59,423 nt of DNA from Oculatella sp. LEGE 06141 (GCF_015207605.1 NZ_JADEWO010000042.1:1-59423), one strand, 5' to 3'. Numbered from the stretch's first letter, positions 45,415 through 55,451 are shown. The notes: a model not told the origin generated them from the sequence alone. Made by a program: numbers and translations.

Positions 45415-48400
45415 ATGCCCAAACGTGCCAAAGTAACCGATCGCCAAGTTACCGAATCGCCCAACGGGCACCATTCTCATTCGGTTGCCAACCCTCAGAA
45501 CACGATTCGGATTCGTGGCGCACGACAGCACAACCTCAAAGATATTGACCTGGAACTGCCGCGCGATCGCCTTATTGTCTTTACTGGAGTATCGGGTTCA
45601 GGAAAATCGTCGCTGGCGTTTGACACGATCTTTGCTGAGGGGCAGCGCCGCTATGTTGAATCGCTGAGTGCCTATGCACGGCAGTTTTTAGGGCAGGTCG
45701 ATAAACCCGATGTGGATGCGATCGAAGGGTTGAGTCCGGCCATTTCGATTGACCAGAAATCGACTTCGCACAACCCGCGATCGACCGTCGGCACCGTTAC
45801 CGAAATTTACGACTATTTGCGATTGCTTTACGGGCGAGCAGGAGAGCCGCATTGCCCTATTTGCGATCGCTCGATTGTGCCGCAAACGATTGATCAGATG
45901 ACCGATCGAATTCTGGAATTGCCCGATCGCGCCCGGTTTCAGATCCTGGCTCCGGTGATCCGGGGCAAGAAGGGAACGCATAAGAAACTGCTGTCGGGGT
46001 TAGCCTCGGAAGGGTTCGTGCGCGTGCGCGTGGATGGCGAAGTGCGCGAGCTGAGCGACAACATCGACCTCGACAAAAACCACTTCCACAATATTGAGAT
46101 TGTGGTCGATCGGCTGGTTAAGCGCGACAACATTCAGGAACGTTTGGTAGATTCCCTCTCAACCTGCCTCAAGCGGTCTGGCGGCATTGCCATCATCGAA
46201 GTGCTGGGCGGTTCTGACAACAATGCCCGTCGCGCTAAGAGCCACTCGGACGAGGAGAGCGATCGACCTCCTATTTCCATTGCACCGGGACAGTTACCCA
46301 TTGCCGCAGAACTCGCTGCCCAATATGGTCAGGCTAAAGGCGGTTCTGATGCGTCTGGCGAAGACGAGGCAGATCATGCTTCGTATGAACTGGTTTTTTC
46401 AGAGAACTTTGCCTGCCCTGAGCATGGAGCAGTGATGGAGGAGCTATCGCCCCGGCTGTTCTCCTTCAACTCTCCCTATGGAGCTTGCCCGCATTGTCAT
46501 GGGTTGGGCACCCTGCGAACGTTCTCGCCAGAATTGGTGATTCCTGATCCGGCCTTACCCGTGTATGCGGCGATCGCGCCCTGGTCAGAGAAAGACAACA
46601 CCTACTATTTCTCGTTGCTTTACAGCGTGGGGCAAGCCTTTGGGTTTGAAATTCAAACGCCGTGGAACCAATTGACACCGGATCAGCAACAGGTGATTTT
46701 GCATGGCTCCGATGAGAAGATTTACATTGAATCGGACTCTCGCTACCGCGAAAATAAGGGATATCAGCGTCGTTATGATGGCGTGTTGCCGATGCTGGAT
46801 CGGCAGTATCGAGACAGCACCTCTGAACTGCACAAACAGAAATTAGAGCAATATTTGGTCGATCAGGCGTGTGATGTATGTAAGGGCGATCGCCTCAAGC
46901 CTGAAGCCCTCGCGGTTCGGATTGGACAATACCGAATCAAAGATCTAACCAATGTTTCTATCCGCGATGTCCTGCCTCGCTTGAACGGATTACAGCTTTC
47001 GTCTCGTCAGGCGCAAATTGGCGACCTCGTGCTGCGAGAAATTAAAGCGCGACTGCAATTTTTGCTGGATGTGGGTCTGGATTATTTAACGCTCGATCGC
47101 ACAGCCATGACTCTTTCGGGAGGAGAGGCACAGCGCATTCGGTTGGCAACCCAAATTGGCTCTGGCCTGACGGGAGTTCTCTACGTTTTAGACGAACCCA
47201 GCATTGGCTTACACCAGCGGGATAATGCCCGGTTGCTTCGCACGCTAACACGACTGCGTGACCTGGGTAATACTCTAATTGTGGTAGAACACGATGAGGA
47301 CACCATTCGAGCGGCAGATTACCTGGTTGATATTGGCCCCGGTGCCGGGGTACATGGCGGCAGCATTACGGCTCAAGGCTCGTTAGAGAACTTGCTAAAA
47401 GCAGAAGACTCATTAACAGGGGCTTACTTGTCAGGGCGACGCGTGATTACAACTCCAGTGGAACGGCGGGCGGGAAATGGGCGATCGCTCCGGATTCGCA
47501 ACGCGTGTCGCAACAATCTGCAACGGGTAGATGTCGATATTCCTTTGGGCAAGTTGGTGAGCATTACGGGCGTTTCTGGGTCGGGAAAATCAACCCTGGT
47601 GAATGAGCTACTCTACCCGGCATTGCAGCATCACTTTGGCCGCAAGATTCCGCAACCAAAAGAGATGGAGGAAATGGGTGGATTAAGTGCCCTGGATAAG
47701 GCGATCGTGATTGATCAATCTCCCATTGGACGCACACCCCGTTCAAATCCTGCCACTTATACAGGAGTCTTTGATATCATTCGAGACCTCTTTGCCGAAA
47801 CCATTGAAGCAAAGGCACGAGGATATAAACCTGGACAATTTTCATTTAATGTGAAAGGAGGACGGTGCGAAGCCTGCGGTGGTCAGGGTGTTAACGTCAT
47901 TGAAATGAACTTCTTGCCGGACGTTTATGTGCAATGTGAAGTTTGCAAAGGGGCACGATACAACCGTGAAACGCTTCAGGTAAAGTACAAAGGTAAATCA
48001 ATTGCTGATGTGCTGAGTATGACCGCAGAAGAAGCCCTGGAGTTCTTTGAAAACATTCCCAAAGCAGCGGCACGGCTACAAACAATGGTGGATGTGGGGC
48101 TGGGGTACGTGCGTTTGGGTCAAACGGCTCCAACTCTGTCGGGTGGCGAAGCGCAGCGGTTAAAGCTAGCCACAGAACTCTCGCGGCGTGCTACTGGCAA
48201 AACGCTGTATCTCATTGATGAACCCACCACTGGCCTTTCTTTCTATGATGTTCATAAGTTGCTAGATGTGTTGCAACGATTGGCCGATATGGGTAATTCA
48301 ATTTTAGTCATTGAACACAATCTGGATGTAATTCGCTGTGCAGATTGGGTAATTGATTTGGGGCCAGAAGGGGGCGATCGCGGCGGCGAAATCATTGCTC

Positions 48401-48501
48401 AGGGCACTCCAGAGGAAGTGGCTCAAAATGAGCGATCCTATACGGGGCAATACCTTAAGCAGGTACTAGCCCAACATCCGGCTGCGGTTAGCAATGCTTG
48501 A
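45415..48501 (+). CDS. uvrA: excinuclease ABC subunit A
   Basis: A 1028-residue damage-recognition ATPase of nucleotide excision repair. It has two ABC modules: Walker [15 protein letters not shown] at residues 58-71 and again [15 protein letters not shown]. The signatures [19 protein letters not shown] and [18 protein letters not shown] are present. Zinc fingers are CPICD...CPEHG-type in the first half, CDVCKGDRL and CEACGGQG...CEVCKGARY. It is about 90 residues longer than E. coli UvrA. One cause is an N-terminal extension of 30 residues; another is a low-complexity insertion near residues 263-310 ([26 protein letters not shown]). The LexA-like box upstream suggests SOS control. Confidence 0.97.
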   Translation: MPKRAKVTDRQVTESPNGHHSHSVANPQNTIRIRGARQHNLKDIDLELPRDRLIVFTGVSGSGKSSLAFDTIFAEGQRRYVESLSAYARQFLGQVDKPDVDAIEGLSPAISIDQKSTSHNPRSTVGTVTEIYDYLRLLYGRAGEPHCPICDRSIVPQTIDQMTDRILELPDRARFQILAPVIRGKKGTHKKLLSGLASEGFVRVRVDGEVRELSDNIDLDKNHFHNIEIVVDRLVKRDNIQERLVDSLSTCLKRSGGIAIIEVLGGSDNNARRAKSHSDEESDRPPISIAPGQLPIAAELAAQYGQAKGGSDASGEDEADHASYELVFSENFACPEHGAVMEELSPRLFSFNSPYGACPHCHGLGTLRTFSPELVIPDPALPVYAAIAPWSEKDNTYYFSLLYSVGQAFGFEIQTPWNQLTPDQQQVILHGSDEKIYIESDSRYRENKGYQRRYDGVLPMLDRQYRDSTSELHKQKLEQYLVDQACDVCKGDRLKPEALAVRIGQYRIKDLTNVSIRDVLPRLNGLQLSSRQAQIGDLVLREIKARLQFLLDVGLDYLTLDRTAMTLSGGEAQRIRLATQIGSGLTGVLYVLDEPSIGLHQRDNARLLRTLTRLRDLGNTLIVVEHDEDTIRAADYLVDIGPGAGVHGGSITAQGSLENLLKAEDSLTGAYLSGRRVITTPVERRAGNGRSLRIRNACRNNLQRVDVDIPLGKLVSITGVSGSGKSTLVNELLYPALQHHFGRKIPQPKEMEEMGGLSALDKAIVIDQSPIGRTPRSNPATYTGVFDIIRDLFAETIEAKARGYKPGQFSFNVKGGRCEACGGQGVNVIEMNFLPDVYVQCEVCKGARYNRETLQVKYKGKSIADVLSMTAEEALEFFENIPKAAARLQTMVDVGLGYVRLGQTAPTLSGGEAQRLKLATELSRRATGKTLYLIDEPTTGLSFYDVHKLLDVLQRLADMGNSILVIEHNLDVIRCADWVIDLGPEGGDRGGEIIAQGTPEEVAQNERSYTGQYLKQVLAQHPAAVSNA

Positions 48502-48811
48502 TTGCAGATCGCAACTTCAAACCCCAGTTCGTACCTGTGATGGCTGTTTGATTCGAGCTGTTCTACAGAATAGGGGCAATTGACTTCAGGTATTTCAATC
48601 GGTTAGGCTCTACCAACTCTTACTCAATTGAAGCTCATGATGTTTTAACCACCATGACCTGACCCCTTGTATTCTCGCAACTATCTCCTGAGATGAGGCA
48701 GGCCAAACCTTCTGGTTGACAGTCTTTCACAGATGCTTGAGAATTCTGGGTGTGTTTAAAACGTCCGGGTGTGTTTGAGTACAAGCAAATCCCTTCTTGA
48801 GTCTTTGTAAA
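48502..48811. other. intergenic region with short direct repeats
   Basis: 310 bases. GGGTGTGTTT occurs twice (48748-48757 and 48767-48776), about 20 bases apart, roughly two helical turns. This could be a tandem operator upstream of the cysteine hydrolase. No uvrA terminator and no gene were recognised. Confidence 0.35.
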
Positions 48812-49432
48812 ATGGAACCACTGATTCGACCGTTGCCCGACCAGATCCATCCGTCTAATACGGCTCTGCTGGTGATTGATATGGAACGGGATTTTGTCGA
48901 TGCTGGAGCGGTGCAAGAAACTCCGGGGGGGCGTGACCTGGTGCCCATCATCAATCGGTTAATTGCCTGGGCACGACCACATTCCATTCCTGTGATCTTC
49001 ACCCACGAAATGCACCGTGCCGACAAAAGCGATTACGGGATTGAGTTGGAATACGATCCGGTTCATTGTCTTGAAGGGACTTCAGGGTGTGAACTAACCG
49101 ACGGCTTAGATGTGCAGCCTCACGATTATCGGATTCTTAATAAGCGCCGTTACGATTGTTTTCTTGGCACCGACCTTGACCTGTTGCTGCGATCGCAACG
49201 CATCGAAAATCTGGTCTGCTGTGGCGTGACGGCTCACGTCTGCGTTATGAGTACCGTTTTTACGGCACGTAACCTCGATTACCGGGTGATTGTGCCCCGA
49301 GAGGCGATCGCCGGAGTCACCCCCGACCACTATGCAGCCGCACTGCTTTGCATGAGCGATGTCTTCGCCTATATTTCAACGGTGGATGAAGTGTGTGCGA
49401 TCGGAACCGTAAGTTCAACCAAATCAAAGTAA
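48812..49432 (+). CDS. isochorismatase-like cysteine hydrolase
   Basis: A 206-residue enzyme of the isochorismatase/cysteine hydrolase fold. The catalytic triad is visible: Asp in LLVIDMERDFVD, Lys in ILNKRRYDCF, and Cys in CGVTAHVCVMSTVF, preceded by the usual cis-peptide. Members cleave amides such as nicotinamide, biuret, ureidoacrylate or N-carbamoyl compounds. With a binding protein of the NMT1 class 74 bases downstream, a nitrogen-releasing amidase is likely. ATG 48812 is used rather than TTG 48797; neither has a strong ribosome site. The exact substrate is unknown. Confidence 0.88.
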   Translation: MEPLIRPLPDQIHPSNTALLVIDMERDFVDAGAVQETPGGRDLVPIINRLIAWARPHSIPVIFTHEMHRADKSDYGIELEYDPVHCLEGTSGCELTDGLDVQPHDYRILNKRRYDCFLGTDLDLLLRSQRIENLVCCGVTAHVCVMSTVFTARNLDYRVIVPREAIAGVTPDHYAAALLCMSDVFAYISTVDEVCAIGTVSSTKSK

Positions 49433-49506
49433 TTATTGACACCGCTTTCAGGTTGAGTTACGCTTTTGGCGCATCTTAACAGCTATCTACCAAAGAGAGC
49501 GTGAAT

Positions 49507-50568
49507 ATGAAACCAGTGAAAGAGCTCGCCCCCCTGTTTCAACCCTGGACACGCCGTCAAGCCATTTACTTTTTAGCTGGAGCAATAGGTACCGTTACGC
49601 TGAATGCCTGCACGCAGTCCACTAGAAACGACAACGCAGTTTCATCTGATTCATCAAGCCTTACGCCTGCTGCTATGGGCGTTAATCCCTGGATTGGTCA
49701 AGCGCCTCTTCACATTGCTCAGGAAAAAGGCTTTTTTCGTGAAGCCGGACTGGATTTAGAGGTCAGAACATTCGGTGCCAACCTGGAGATGATTCCTGCT
49801 TTCTCGGCGGGACAACTTCAAGGCTGTACGGCCATGCCATCCTCAGAGGCCGTCCTCATGGCGGCAAAAGGAACAGACTACCGTGTCATTGGAGTGATGG
49901 ATCTCTCATCCGGTGGCGATGCTATCCTGGCGCGAAACAGTATTGGCGATATTCAAGCCTTTAAGGGTAAGCAAGTGGCTGTACAAGAAGGGGGACTGGG
50001 GCATTTCTTTCTGCTGCAAGTGTTACAGGAGGCAGGGCTAAGCGGGGATGACATCAAGATTGTGAATATCAGCCCCGATGCAGCGGCAGCGGCGTATCAG
50101 GCTGGCAATGTTGAAATAGCCTATACCTACTCGCCGTTCCTGGAAAAGGCAAATGACGCGCAGCCCGATGGACGGATTATTTACGACACGTCCAAGATGC
50201 CGTCGGCAATCATTGATTTGAACATAGTTAGCCCTGAATTTGCTCAAAATCATGCTGATGCAGTACAAGCCTTTCTCAAGGGCATTTTTAAGGCGCAAGA
50301 GTTCCTGGAAACCAATCCAGACGAAGCTTATGCGATCGTTGCTAAGCCGTTAGGCATTCAACCAGAAGAGGTAGGAGAGCAACTGAAGGGAGTACGCTTA
50401 CCCGATCTACAAACTCACTCCGAGATGTTGACTAACCCCCAAAGTGACCTCTACTTGCTCAATTCCCTGTCAGCGATGGCCGAATTCCTCCAGGCTCAAG
50501 GTCAAATTGACACCATTCCCGATTTGTCTGGCTTTATTGATCCTCAATTCCTTTCAACCCTAAGCTAA
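49507..50568 (+). CDS. NMT1/THI5-like ABC substrate-binding protein
   Basis: A 353-residue binding protein of the NMT1/SsuA class. The N-terminus combines a twin-arginine motif (TRRQAIYFLAGAIGTVT) with a lipobox LNAC, so it is probably a Tat-exported lipoprotein. The domain starts GVNPWIGQAPLHIAQEKGFF and has FSAGQLQGCTAMPSSEAVLM, FKGKQVAVQEGGLGHFFLLQ and IAYTYSPFLEKANDA. It would bind a small anion, sulfonate or pyrimidine. It is 74 bases after the cysteine hydrolase and has no adjacent permease or ATPase. The permease at 13028 is of the matching type. ATG 49507 is used; GTG 49501 is two codons earlier. Confidence 0.88.
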   Translation: MKPVKELAPLFQPWTRRQAIYFLAGAIGTVTLNACTQSTRNDNAVSSDSSSLTPAAMGVNPWIGQAPLHIAQEKGFFREAGLDLEVRTFGANLEMIPAFSAGQLQGCTAMPSSEAVLMAAKGTDYRVIGVMDLSSGGDAILARNSIGDIQAFKGKQVAVQEGGLGHFFLLQVLQEAGLSGDDIKIVNISPDAAAAAYQAGNVEIAYTYSPFLEKANDAQPDGRIIYDTSKMPSAIIDLNIVSPEFAQNHADAVQAFLKGIFKAQEFLETNPDEAYAIVAKPLGIQPEEVGEQLKGVRLPDLQTHSEMLTNPQSDLYLLNSLSAMAEFLQAQGQIDTIPDLSGFIDPQFLSTLS

Positions 50569-50611
50569 TTATGGTACCTAACGTGGGTTAGGGCTATCCA
50601 ACTAACGATGT

Positions 50612-50726
50612 CGGGCGTTGCTGAATAAAGGTATGAGTCGTTGAAAAATTATGGCTCTGCTCGCTCCTCAAGTTCCCCAATTCTGGGAAATTTGGGGAGC
50701 GAATTTCTGCGATTCGGCAATGCCCG
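50612..50726. mobile_element. 115-bp MITE-like element, second copy of the family
   Basis: CGGGCGTTGCTGAAT (50612-50626) is inverted as ATTCGGCAATGCCCG (50712-50726), 13 of 15 matching. The left end shares TCGGGCGTTGCTGAAT with the element at 31386. The interior has a hairpin CCCCAATTCTGGGAAATTTG followed by GGG. There is no coding sequence, and target duplication is not clear. Confidence 0.55.
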
Positions 50727-50898
50727 TTACTCCTGGGCACTCATTGATCTTGAGCATTACCGTTTTACTGGTAGTCAATCTTCATCAAAAGAATTGAGGG
50801 AATAGGCTGGTCATGATGCTGGCGATCGCTTCCCCATATAGCTTACAAAGCTCACAAAGTCCGCCGTTGAGGAGGATAGTATCTGAGACGCTGCCGTT

Positions 50899-50954
50899 TC
50901 TTAAAGACTAGCTAAACAAGCGTTAAGCCTTTCCTTACCTGAACCCTATACAAT
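50899..50954 (+). promoter_or_regulatory. Pho-box-like promoter of the phoX gene
   Basis: Four 8-base units with 3-base spacers, so an 11-base period: TCTTAAAG (50899), AGCTAAAC (50910), CGTTAAGC (50921), TCCTTACC (50932). They resemble the cyanobacterial Pho box, tandem CTTAACCT-like repeats bound by PhoB/SphR. A -10 element TATACA (50947-50952) follows directly and the start codon is 40 bases further. Phosphate limitation should induce the gene. Confidence 0.6.
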
Positions 50955-50991
50955 TGCTGCGTCCTTTGCCCCGATTTCCAACTGCTCTGCT

Positions 50992-53217
50992 ATGGCGAAA
51001 AAAAACAGCATTCAACGTGTCATCAAAAAAATGGCAGCGTCTGAGGATGCCATCCACAACACCTCTGCAAACGACTCATTCGATCAGGTCTTGACCCGTG
51101 CGCGTATGGGGCGGCGGGGTTTCCTCAAAGGTAGCTCATCTCTGGCAGCAGCCTCCATGCTAGGCATGGGGTTGGCATTCCTGGCTGATGCAGTCAATCA
51201 CAAAGGGCAAGTTGCTAAAGCGGCGGATCTTAGCCTCAACTTTAATCCGGTTGCTAAAAGCATCGCTGACACCCTAATTGTTCCCGAAGGCTATACCGCC
51301 AGGGTGCTCCTGGCTACAGGCGATCCAATCAAAAGCAACGTTACGGCCTACAAGAACAACGGTACAGACAACGACTTCAATGTTCGAGCGGGCGATCACC
51401 ATGATGCCATGCAATACTTTGGTCTCAGCCGGGACGGCAATGGCTGGGATTCTAATAACAGCGATCGCGCTTTACTGTGCATCAACCACGAAGTTTGTGA
51501 AGATCTGGGTTTTGTACACCCCAACGGCCCCACTGATTACGGCTCAGAGAGTACGGCTGCCCGTCCACCCATCGAGATTGACAAAGAAGTTGCGGCTCAT
51601 GGCATCACCATTGTGGAGATTGCCAAACAGGGTTCTACCTATCAGATAAACCAAGATTCGCGATACAACCGCCGCATTACAGGTGCAACGGTTTTTGAGA
51701 TTTCTGGGCCTGCTCGTCGCAGCCCAATGTTGGCTACGGCCTTCTCCCCCAACGGAGAACAAACGCGCGGGACCCTGAACAACTGCGGTCATGGCTATAC
51801 CCCCTGGGGCACGTTCCTCAGTGGTGAGGAAAACTGGGCCGGGTATTTCCATCGTCGGGAAGAAGATACCGCCCTCACAGAGAAAGAATTAGCATCCTTC
51901 AAACGCTACGGCATCAGCAATGCTACATCGGGTCGCTACAACTGGTCACGGGCGGGCGCATCGGATAACACCGACCTCTACCGTCGCTGGGATGCTAGCA
52001 AGACGGGCAGCAGTGCCGATCAGGATTTTCGCAATGTCGCTAATACTTTTGGCTGGGTTGTGGAAATTGATCCATTTAACGCAAATGCGACACCTAAAAA
52101 GCGCACTGCTCTGGGTCGCATGGCTCACGAAGGAGCCTGGCCTGCTAAAGTTGTTGCCGGTCAACCGCTGGTGTTCTACACCGGCGATGATGCTCGTAAC
52201 GAATACGTCTACAAGTTTGTCTCCGCTGAGGCTTGGGACCCCAGAGATGCAACGGGCGGACTGGCTGTAGGGGATAAGTACCTGGATAATGGCACCCTGT
52301 ATGCCGCAAAGTTTAATGATGATGGCACAGGAGAATGGTTGCCCCTAACTCTGAGCAATCCCACCATTGCCAACTACTCTGACTATGCCTTTGCCGATGA
52401 AGCCGATGTCTTGATCAATGCCCGTATCGCCGCCGATGTAGCCGGAGCCACGAAAATGGATCGCCCCGAATGGGGTGGGGTCAATCCGGTGAATGGAGAG
52501 GTTTACTTTACTCTGACCAATAACGTGTCGGGCAGCAATGGGCGAGGTGTAACAACACCGTTAGATGCTGCGAACCCCCGATATTACGCCGATGTCAAGG
52601 ATGACACAACTAAGGGAAATGTCAATGGTCACGTTATCCGCTGGCGCGAGTCCGGTAACGATCCGGCGGCTACTACATTTAGCTGGGATGTGTACCTTTT
52701 TGGTTCCCAAGCCGATGCCGAGGCTGACGTTAACCTCTCCGGTCTGACCGATGAGAATGACTTCTCCAGTCCAGATGGTATCTGGTTTAGCGAGGCCATG
52801 CCTGGTTTGCTGTGGATTCAAACCGATGATGGTTACTACACCGATACAACGAACTGTATGATGCTGGCAGCATTACCAGGATCAGTTGGGGACGGAGAGG
52901 CCAAAATGGTGACCAACAAGGCAGTGCCCACTAATGCCGATGGTGATCAAATGGTTAAAACCTATGTGGGTCAGGCTGCTAGCCCAACGGTGTTGCGTCG
53001 GTTCCTGGTTGGCCCACGCGACTGCGAAATCACCGGCATCACGGAATCACCCGATGGTAAAGCCATTTTCGTCAATATCCAGCATCCGGGCGAAAATAGT
53101 GAGTCGGCCACCGACCCGACGCAGTTCACCAGTCACTGGCCGGATGGCGGCAATGCTCGTCCTCGTTCAGCCACAGTGATCATTACACGGAATGATGGTG
53201 GCACCATTGCCATTTAA
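50992..53217 (+). CDS. phoX: PhoX-type alkaline phosphatase
   Basis: A 741-residue phosphatase of the PhoX/DUF839 family, which uses calcium and iron. A twin-arginine signal is present: RMGRRGFLKGSSSLAAASML with Arg41-Arg42. This is expected because PhoX is folded with its metals before export. Family blocks are SDRALLCINHEVCEDLGF, LNNCGHGYTPWGTFLSGEEN, TALGRMAHEGAWPAKVVAGQ, DRPEWGGVNPVNGEVYFTLT and FSSPDGIWFSEAMPGLLWIQ. The Cys in CGHG and the acidic residues in SGEEN are probable metal ligands. It would free phosphate from organic esters in the periplasm or outside. The Pho-like box upstream and a strong terminator downstream frame it as a single-gene unit. Confidence 0.92.
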   Translation: MAKKNSIQRVIKKMAASEDAIHNTSANDSFDQVLTRARMGRRGFLKGSSSLAAASMLGMGLAFLADAVNHKGQVAKAADLSLNFNPVAKSIADTLIVPEGYTARVLLATGDPIKSNVTAYKNNGTDNDFNVRAGDHHDAMQYFGLSRDGNGWDSNNSDRALLCINHEVCEDLGFVHPNGPTDYGSESTAARPPIEIDKEVAAHGITIVEIAKQGSTYQINQDSRYNRRITGATVFEISGPARRSPMLATAFSPNGEQTRGTLNNCGHGYTPWGTFLSGEENWAGYFHRREEDTALTEKELASFKRYGISNATSGRYNWSRAGASDNTDLYRRWDASKTGSSADQDFRNVANTFGWVVEIDPFNANATPKKRTALGRMAHEGAWPAKVVAGQPLVFYTGDDARNEYVYKFVSAEAWDPRDATGGLAVGDKYLDNGTLYAAKFNDDGTGEWLPLTLSNPTIANYSDYAFADEADVLINARIAADVAGATKMDRPEWGGVNPVNGEVYFTLTNNVSGSNGRGVTTPLDAANPRYYADVKDDTTKGNVNGHVIRWRESGNDPAATTFSWDVYLFGSQADAEADVNLSGLTDENDFSSPDGIWFSEAMPGLLWIQTDDGYYTDTTNCMMLAALPGSVGDGEAKMVTNKAVPTNADGDQMVKTYVGQAASPTVLRRFLVGPRDCEITGITESPDGKAIFVNIQHPGENSESATDPTQFTSHWPDGGNARPRSATVIITRNDGGTIAI

Positions 53218-53243
53218 GTTGCGTTAAGCCAACGTTGATGGAC

Positions 53244-53274
53244 AAAAGAGCCTGACTTACAGTCAGGCTCTTTT
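53244..53274 (+). terminator. intrinsic terminator after phoX
   Basis: A perfect 14-bp stem AAAAGAGCCTGACT/AGTCAGGCTCTTTT with a 3-nt loop, ending in four T, 26 bases past the phoX stop. Confidence 0.85.
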
Positions 53275-53398
53275 CAGTGGTCAGCCTTTTTCAACAATCG
53301 CTAGCGGCACCACAATCGGCACACTCACCAACTAGGCACCTGGCAGCACCAGCGCCAAGGGCATTACTGATTGAAGCGATCGATTGCCCGATGGCACT

Positions 53399-54385
53399 TT
53401 AGCGATTGACAACACTCATGTGCTGAGGCGCATAGCGATCGCCAGCCGCAACTCCTTTAGGAGCCACGGACTCAATCTGCTGTAAATCCTCTGGCGTTAA
53501 AGTGATCTCGGTTGCTGCTACATTTTCCTCCAGGTAGGTGCGGCGCTTAGTACCGGGAATGGGCACAATATCGTCTCCCTGTGCCAGTAACCACGCCAGA
53601 GCCAGTTGACCGGGAGTTACCCCTTTTGCGGTAGCGATCGCCTTCACCTGTTCCACCACTTGCAGATTTTTGCTAAAGTTTTCACCCTGAAATCGCGGTG
53701 AATTGCGGCGATAATCATCCTCTGCCAGATCTTCTGGACGAGTGATTGCGCCAGATAAAAAGCCTCGTCCTAACGGGCTGTAAGGAACAAAGCCAATACC
53801 CAATTCGCGCACCGTCCCTAGCAGTTCATCCTCCGGATCGCGGCTCCAGAGTGAGTACTCGGTCTGCAAGGCTGTAATGGGATGAACAGCGTGTGCCCGT
53901 CGAATTGTGGCGGGTGCGGCCTCAGACATGCCCAAATAGCGCACCTTACCTTGCTGCACCAGTTCCGCCATTGCACCAATCGTCTCTTCAATGGGCACAG
54001 TCGGATCAACTCGATGCTGGTAGTAAAGGTCAATTACATCGACCCCTAGCCGCTTGAGCGACGCCTCACACGCTTGCCGTACATACTCCGGCTTACCGCT
54101 AATGCCTGCCCATCCGCCATCCTCTGTGCGAACATTGCCAAACTTGGTAGCCAGCACAACTCGATCGCGGCGATCGCTAATGGCTCGTCCCACTAATTTC
54201 TCATTGATAAACGGGCCATACATATCAGCAGTGTCAAGGAAGTTGACACCCAGTTCCAGGGCACGGTGAATCGTGGCGATCGATTCTTGCTCATCTCGCC
54301 CTGCATAGAACTCAGACATGCCCATGCAGCCCAAGCCCAACTCCGAAACAATGAGTCCTTGATTCCCTAATTTGCGTGTTTTCAT
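53399..54385 (-). CDS. aldo/keto reductase (YakC/AKR13-like)
   Basis: A 328-residue NADPH-dependent reductase of aldehydes and ketones. The tetrad is Asp51 and Tyr56 ([10 protein letters not shown]), Lys81 (LATKFGNV) and His124 ([12 protein letters not shown]). It begins [20 protein letters not shown] and ends [19 protein letters not shown], the usual cofactor end. ATG 54385 is chosen at the family start; a longer frame to 54439 has no support. It is read after the merR gene on the same strand. The 240-base gap holds a degenerate copy of the palindrome found before merR, suggesting that the regulator controls it. The second AKR of the window, at 3428, is of another subgroup. Confidence 0.93.
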   Translation of the reverse strand: MKTRKLGNQGLIVSELGLGCMGMSEFYAGRDEQESIATIHRALELGVNFLDTADMYGPFINEKLVGRAISDRRDRVVLATKFGNVRTEDGGWAGISGKPEYVRQACEASLKRLGVDVIDLYYQHRVDPTVPIEETIGAMAELVQQGKVRYLGMSEAAPATIRRAHAVHPITALQTEYSLWSRDPEDELLGTVRELGIGFVPYSPLGRGFLSGAITRPEDLAEDDYRRNSPRFQGENFSKNLQVVEQVKAIATAKGVTPGQLALAWLLAQGDDIVPIPGTKRRTYLEENVAATEITLTPEDLQQIESVAPKGVAAGDRYAPQHMSVVNR

Positions 54386-54584
54386 GATCCAATTCCTGAG
54401 TAATGTGTGGTGTATGCGATCGCAACGTGGCGTTTTCAACAGATATATTCTGCGGGCTCAGAGGGCAGGGATGGTGCCGTTTCAATTTCCAACCCTGCCC
54501 TTGCACAACGGATGGGTACCGTTTGCAGCAACGCACTCCTCTTCCAAAAACCGGACAAATTGGGTGGCATTGGCTATTCTATCC

Positions 54585-54600
54585 TTAACGTAAACGTCAG
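54585..54600 (-). promoter_or_regulatory. degenerate MerR operator before the aldo/keto reductase
   Basis: TTAACGTAAACGTCAG resembles the perfect palindrome TTGACGTTAACGTCAA at 55031, with 13 of 16 bases shared. It lies 200 bases upstream of the reductase and just downstream of merR, in the only gap between them. Confidence 0.5.
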
Positions 54601-54625
54601 ATTTGAGACAAAAAAATGAGTTGAA

Positions 54626-54997
54626 CTAGGCATGTTCATCGATCCATTGCTGGATGCGATCGATGTTCGTTTTTAGATCGGAACGGAATTGGTTGAGTGA
54701 CTCCAGCTTCTCTTCGGTTTCTTGAAGATGAGCGTTGAGGATTTCTAAGACTTTGCGTTTGCCCCGTAACCCGGTCGAATCTTCAAAGTAAAGGGGAATG
54801 ACTACGGCAATCTCATCCAGGCTCAAACCCAATCCCTTAAGGACATTAATTTTTTGCAATCTGGCGAGTTCCACTTCGGTATAGTAACGAAATCCACCGC
54901 CCTCACGCTCGTTGGGGCCAAGCAACCCCAAGCTTTCGTAATAGCGAACCGTTCGGGGCGTTACCCCTGCCCGTTGTGCAAATTGTCCTATCCGCAT
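54626..54997 (-). CDS. MerR-family transcriptional regulator
   Basis: A 123-residue regulator. The winged helix-turn-helix is at the N-terminus: MRIGQFAQRAGVTPRTVRYY, then LGLLGPNEREGGGFRYYTEV. A LARLQKINVLKGLGLSLDEI segment follows, and the dimer coiled coil LEILNAHLQETEEKLESLNQ is C-terminal. No metal-binding Cys is present, so it probably senses a small organic or redox signal. ATG 54997 is chosen because family members start MRIG; GTG 55009 is an alternative. It lies upstream of the aldo/keto reductase on the same strand; a palindrome fits its own promoter. Confidence 0.88.
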   Translation of the reverse strand: MRIGQFAQRAGVTPRTVRYYESLGLLGPNEREGGGFRYYTEVELARLQKINVLKGLGLSLDEIAVVIPLYFEDSTGLRGKRKVLEILNAHLQETEEKLESLNQFRSDLKTNIDRIQQWIDEHA

Positions 54998-55030
54998 TTT
55001 GTCATCCACGCTTGTAGTTGTATCACAACC

Positions 55031-55046
55031 TTGACGTTAACGTCAA
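55031..55046 (-). promoter_or_regulatory. MerR operator in the merR promoter
   Basis: A perfect 16-bp palindrome TTGACGTTAACGTCAA. On the minus strand TTGACG reads as a -35 element, with TACAAC as -10 after an 18-base spacer, so the palindrome fills the -35 and spacer region as MerR-type sites do. The rest of 54998-55437 has no gene. Confidence 0.72.
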
Positions 55047-55361
55047 CCACTGATTAAGCTGATGTTCGCGGTATATCCCCTGTGCTTGCATCTACAGCAG
55101 TTCTCAATCGAGTCAGCCACAGTCTCGCCAAGATGGGTGTGGGGTGTAGGGTTTGGAGTATGGTGAATGCAGATGAAAGTGGCTGTAAGAGGATGTTTGA
55201 ACCGGAGCCGAGGGGGGTTTCGTTCATCCCCTTTTCTGACAGGCTCAAAGGGCTTTAAGCCCCCATCCTGAGCATAGAAGGGAAAGCAGTTCAACACCGA
55301 CGATAAACGCCAGACGTGGATCTCAAATGCTAGTGGCGATCGTTTTATCGTTTTATTTAAA

Positions 55362-55451
55362 TTCGTACTTTTCAGGTCTATTGCTTTTGTGCCCGCACTT
55401 TTTGTATCGGTATTTTCTATGCCTGTACTTTTCGCGTCTACTTGTTCGCTG
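55362..55451. repeat. degenerate 30-bp tandem repeat
   Basis: Three successive 30-base units (from 55362, 55392 and 55422) share GYACTTTT and a T-rich second half. The last overlaps the 3' end of the VTT gene, so its final codons are part of the array. Similarity is low between unit 2 and the others. Confidence 0.4.

Noticed and set aside
54372-54619. Plus-strand open frames between the MerR and reductase genes
   Set aside because: They overlap the reductase start and operator-like site in antisense, with no ribosome site and low-quality composition.
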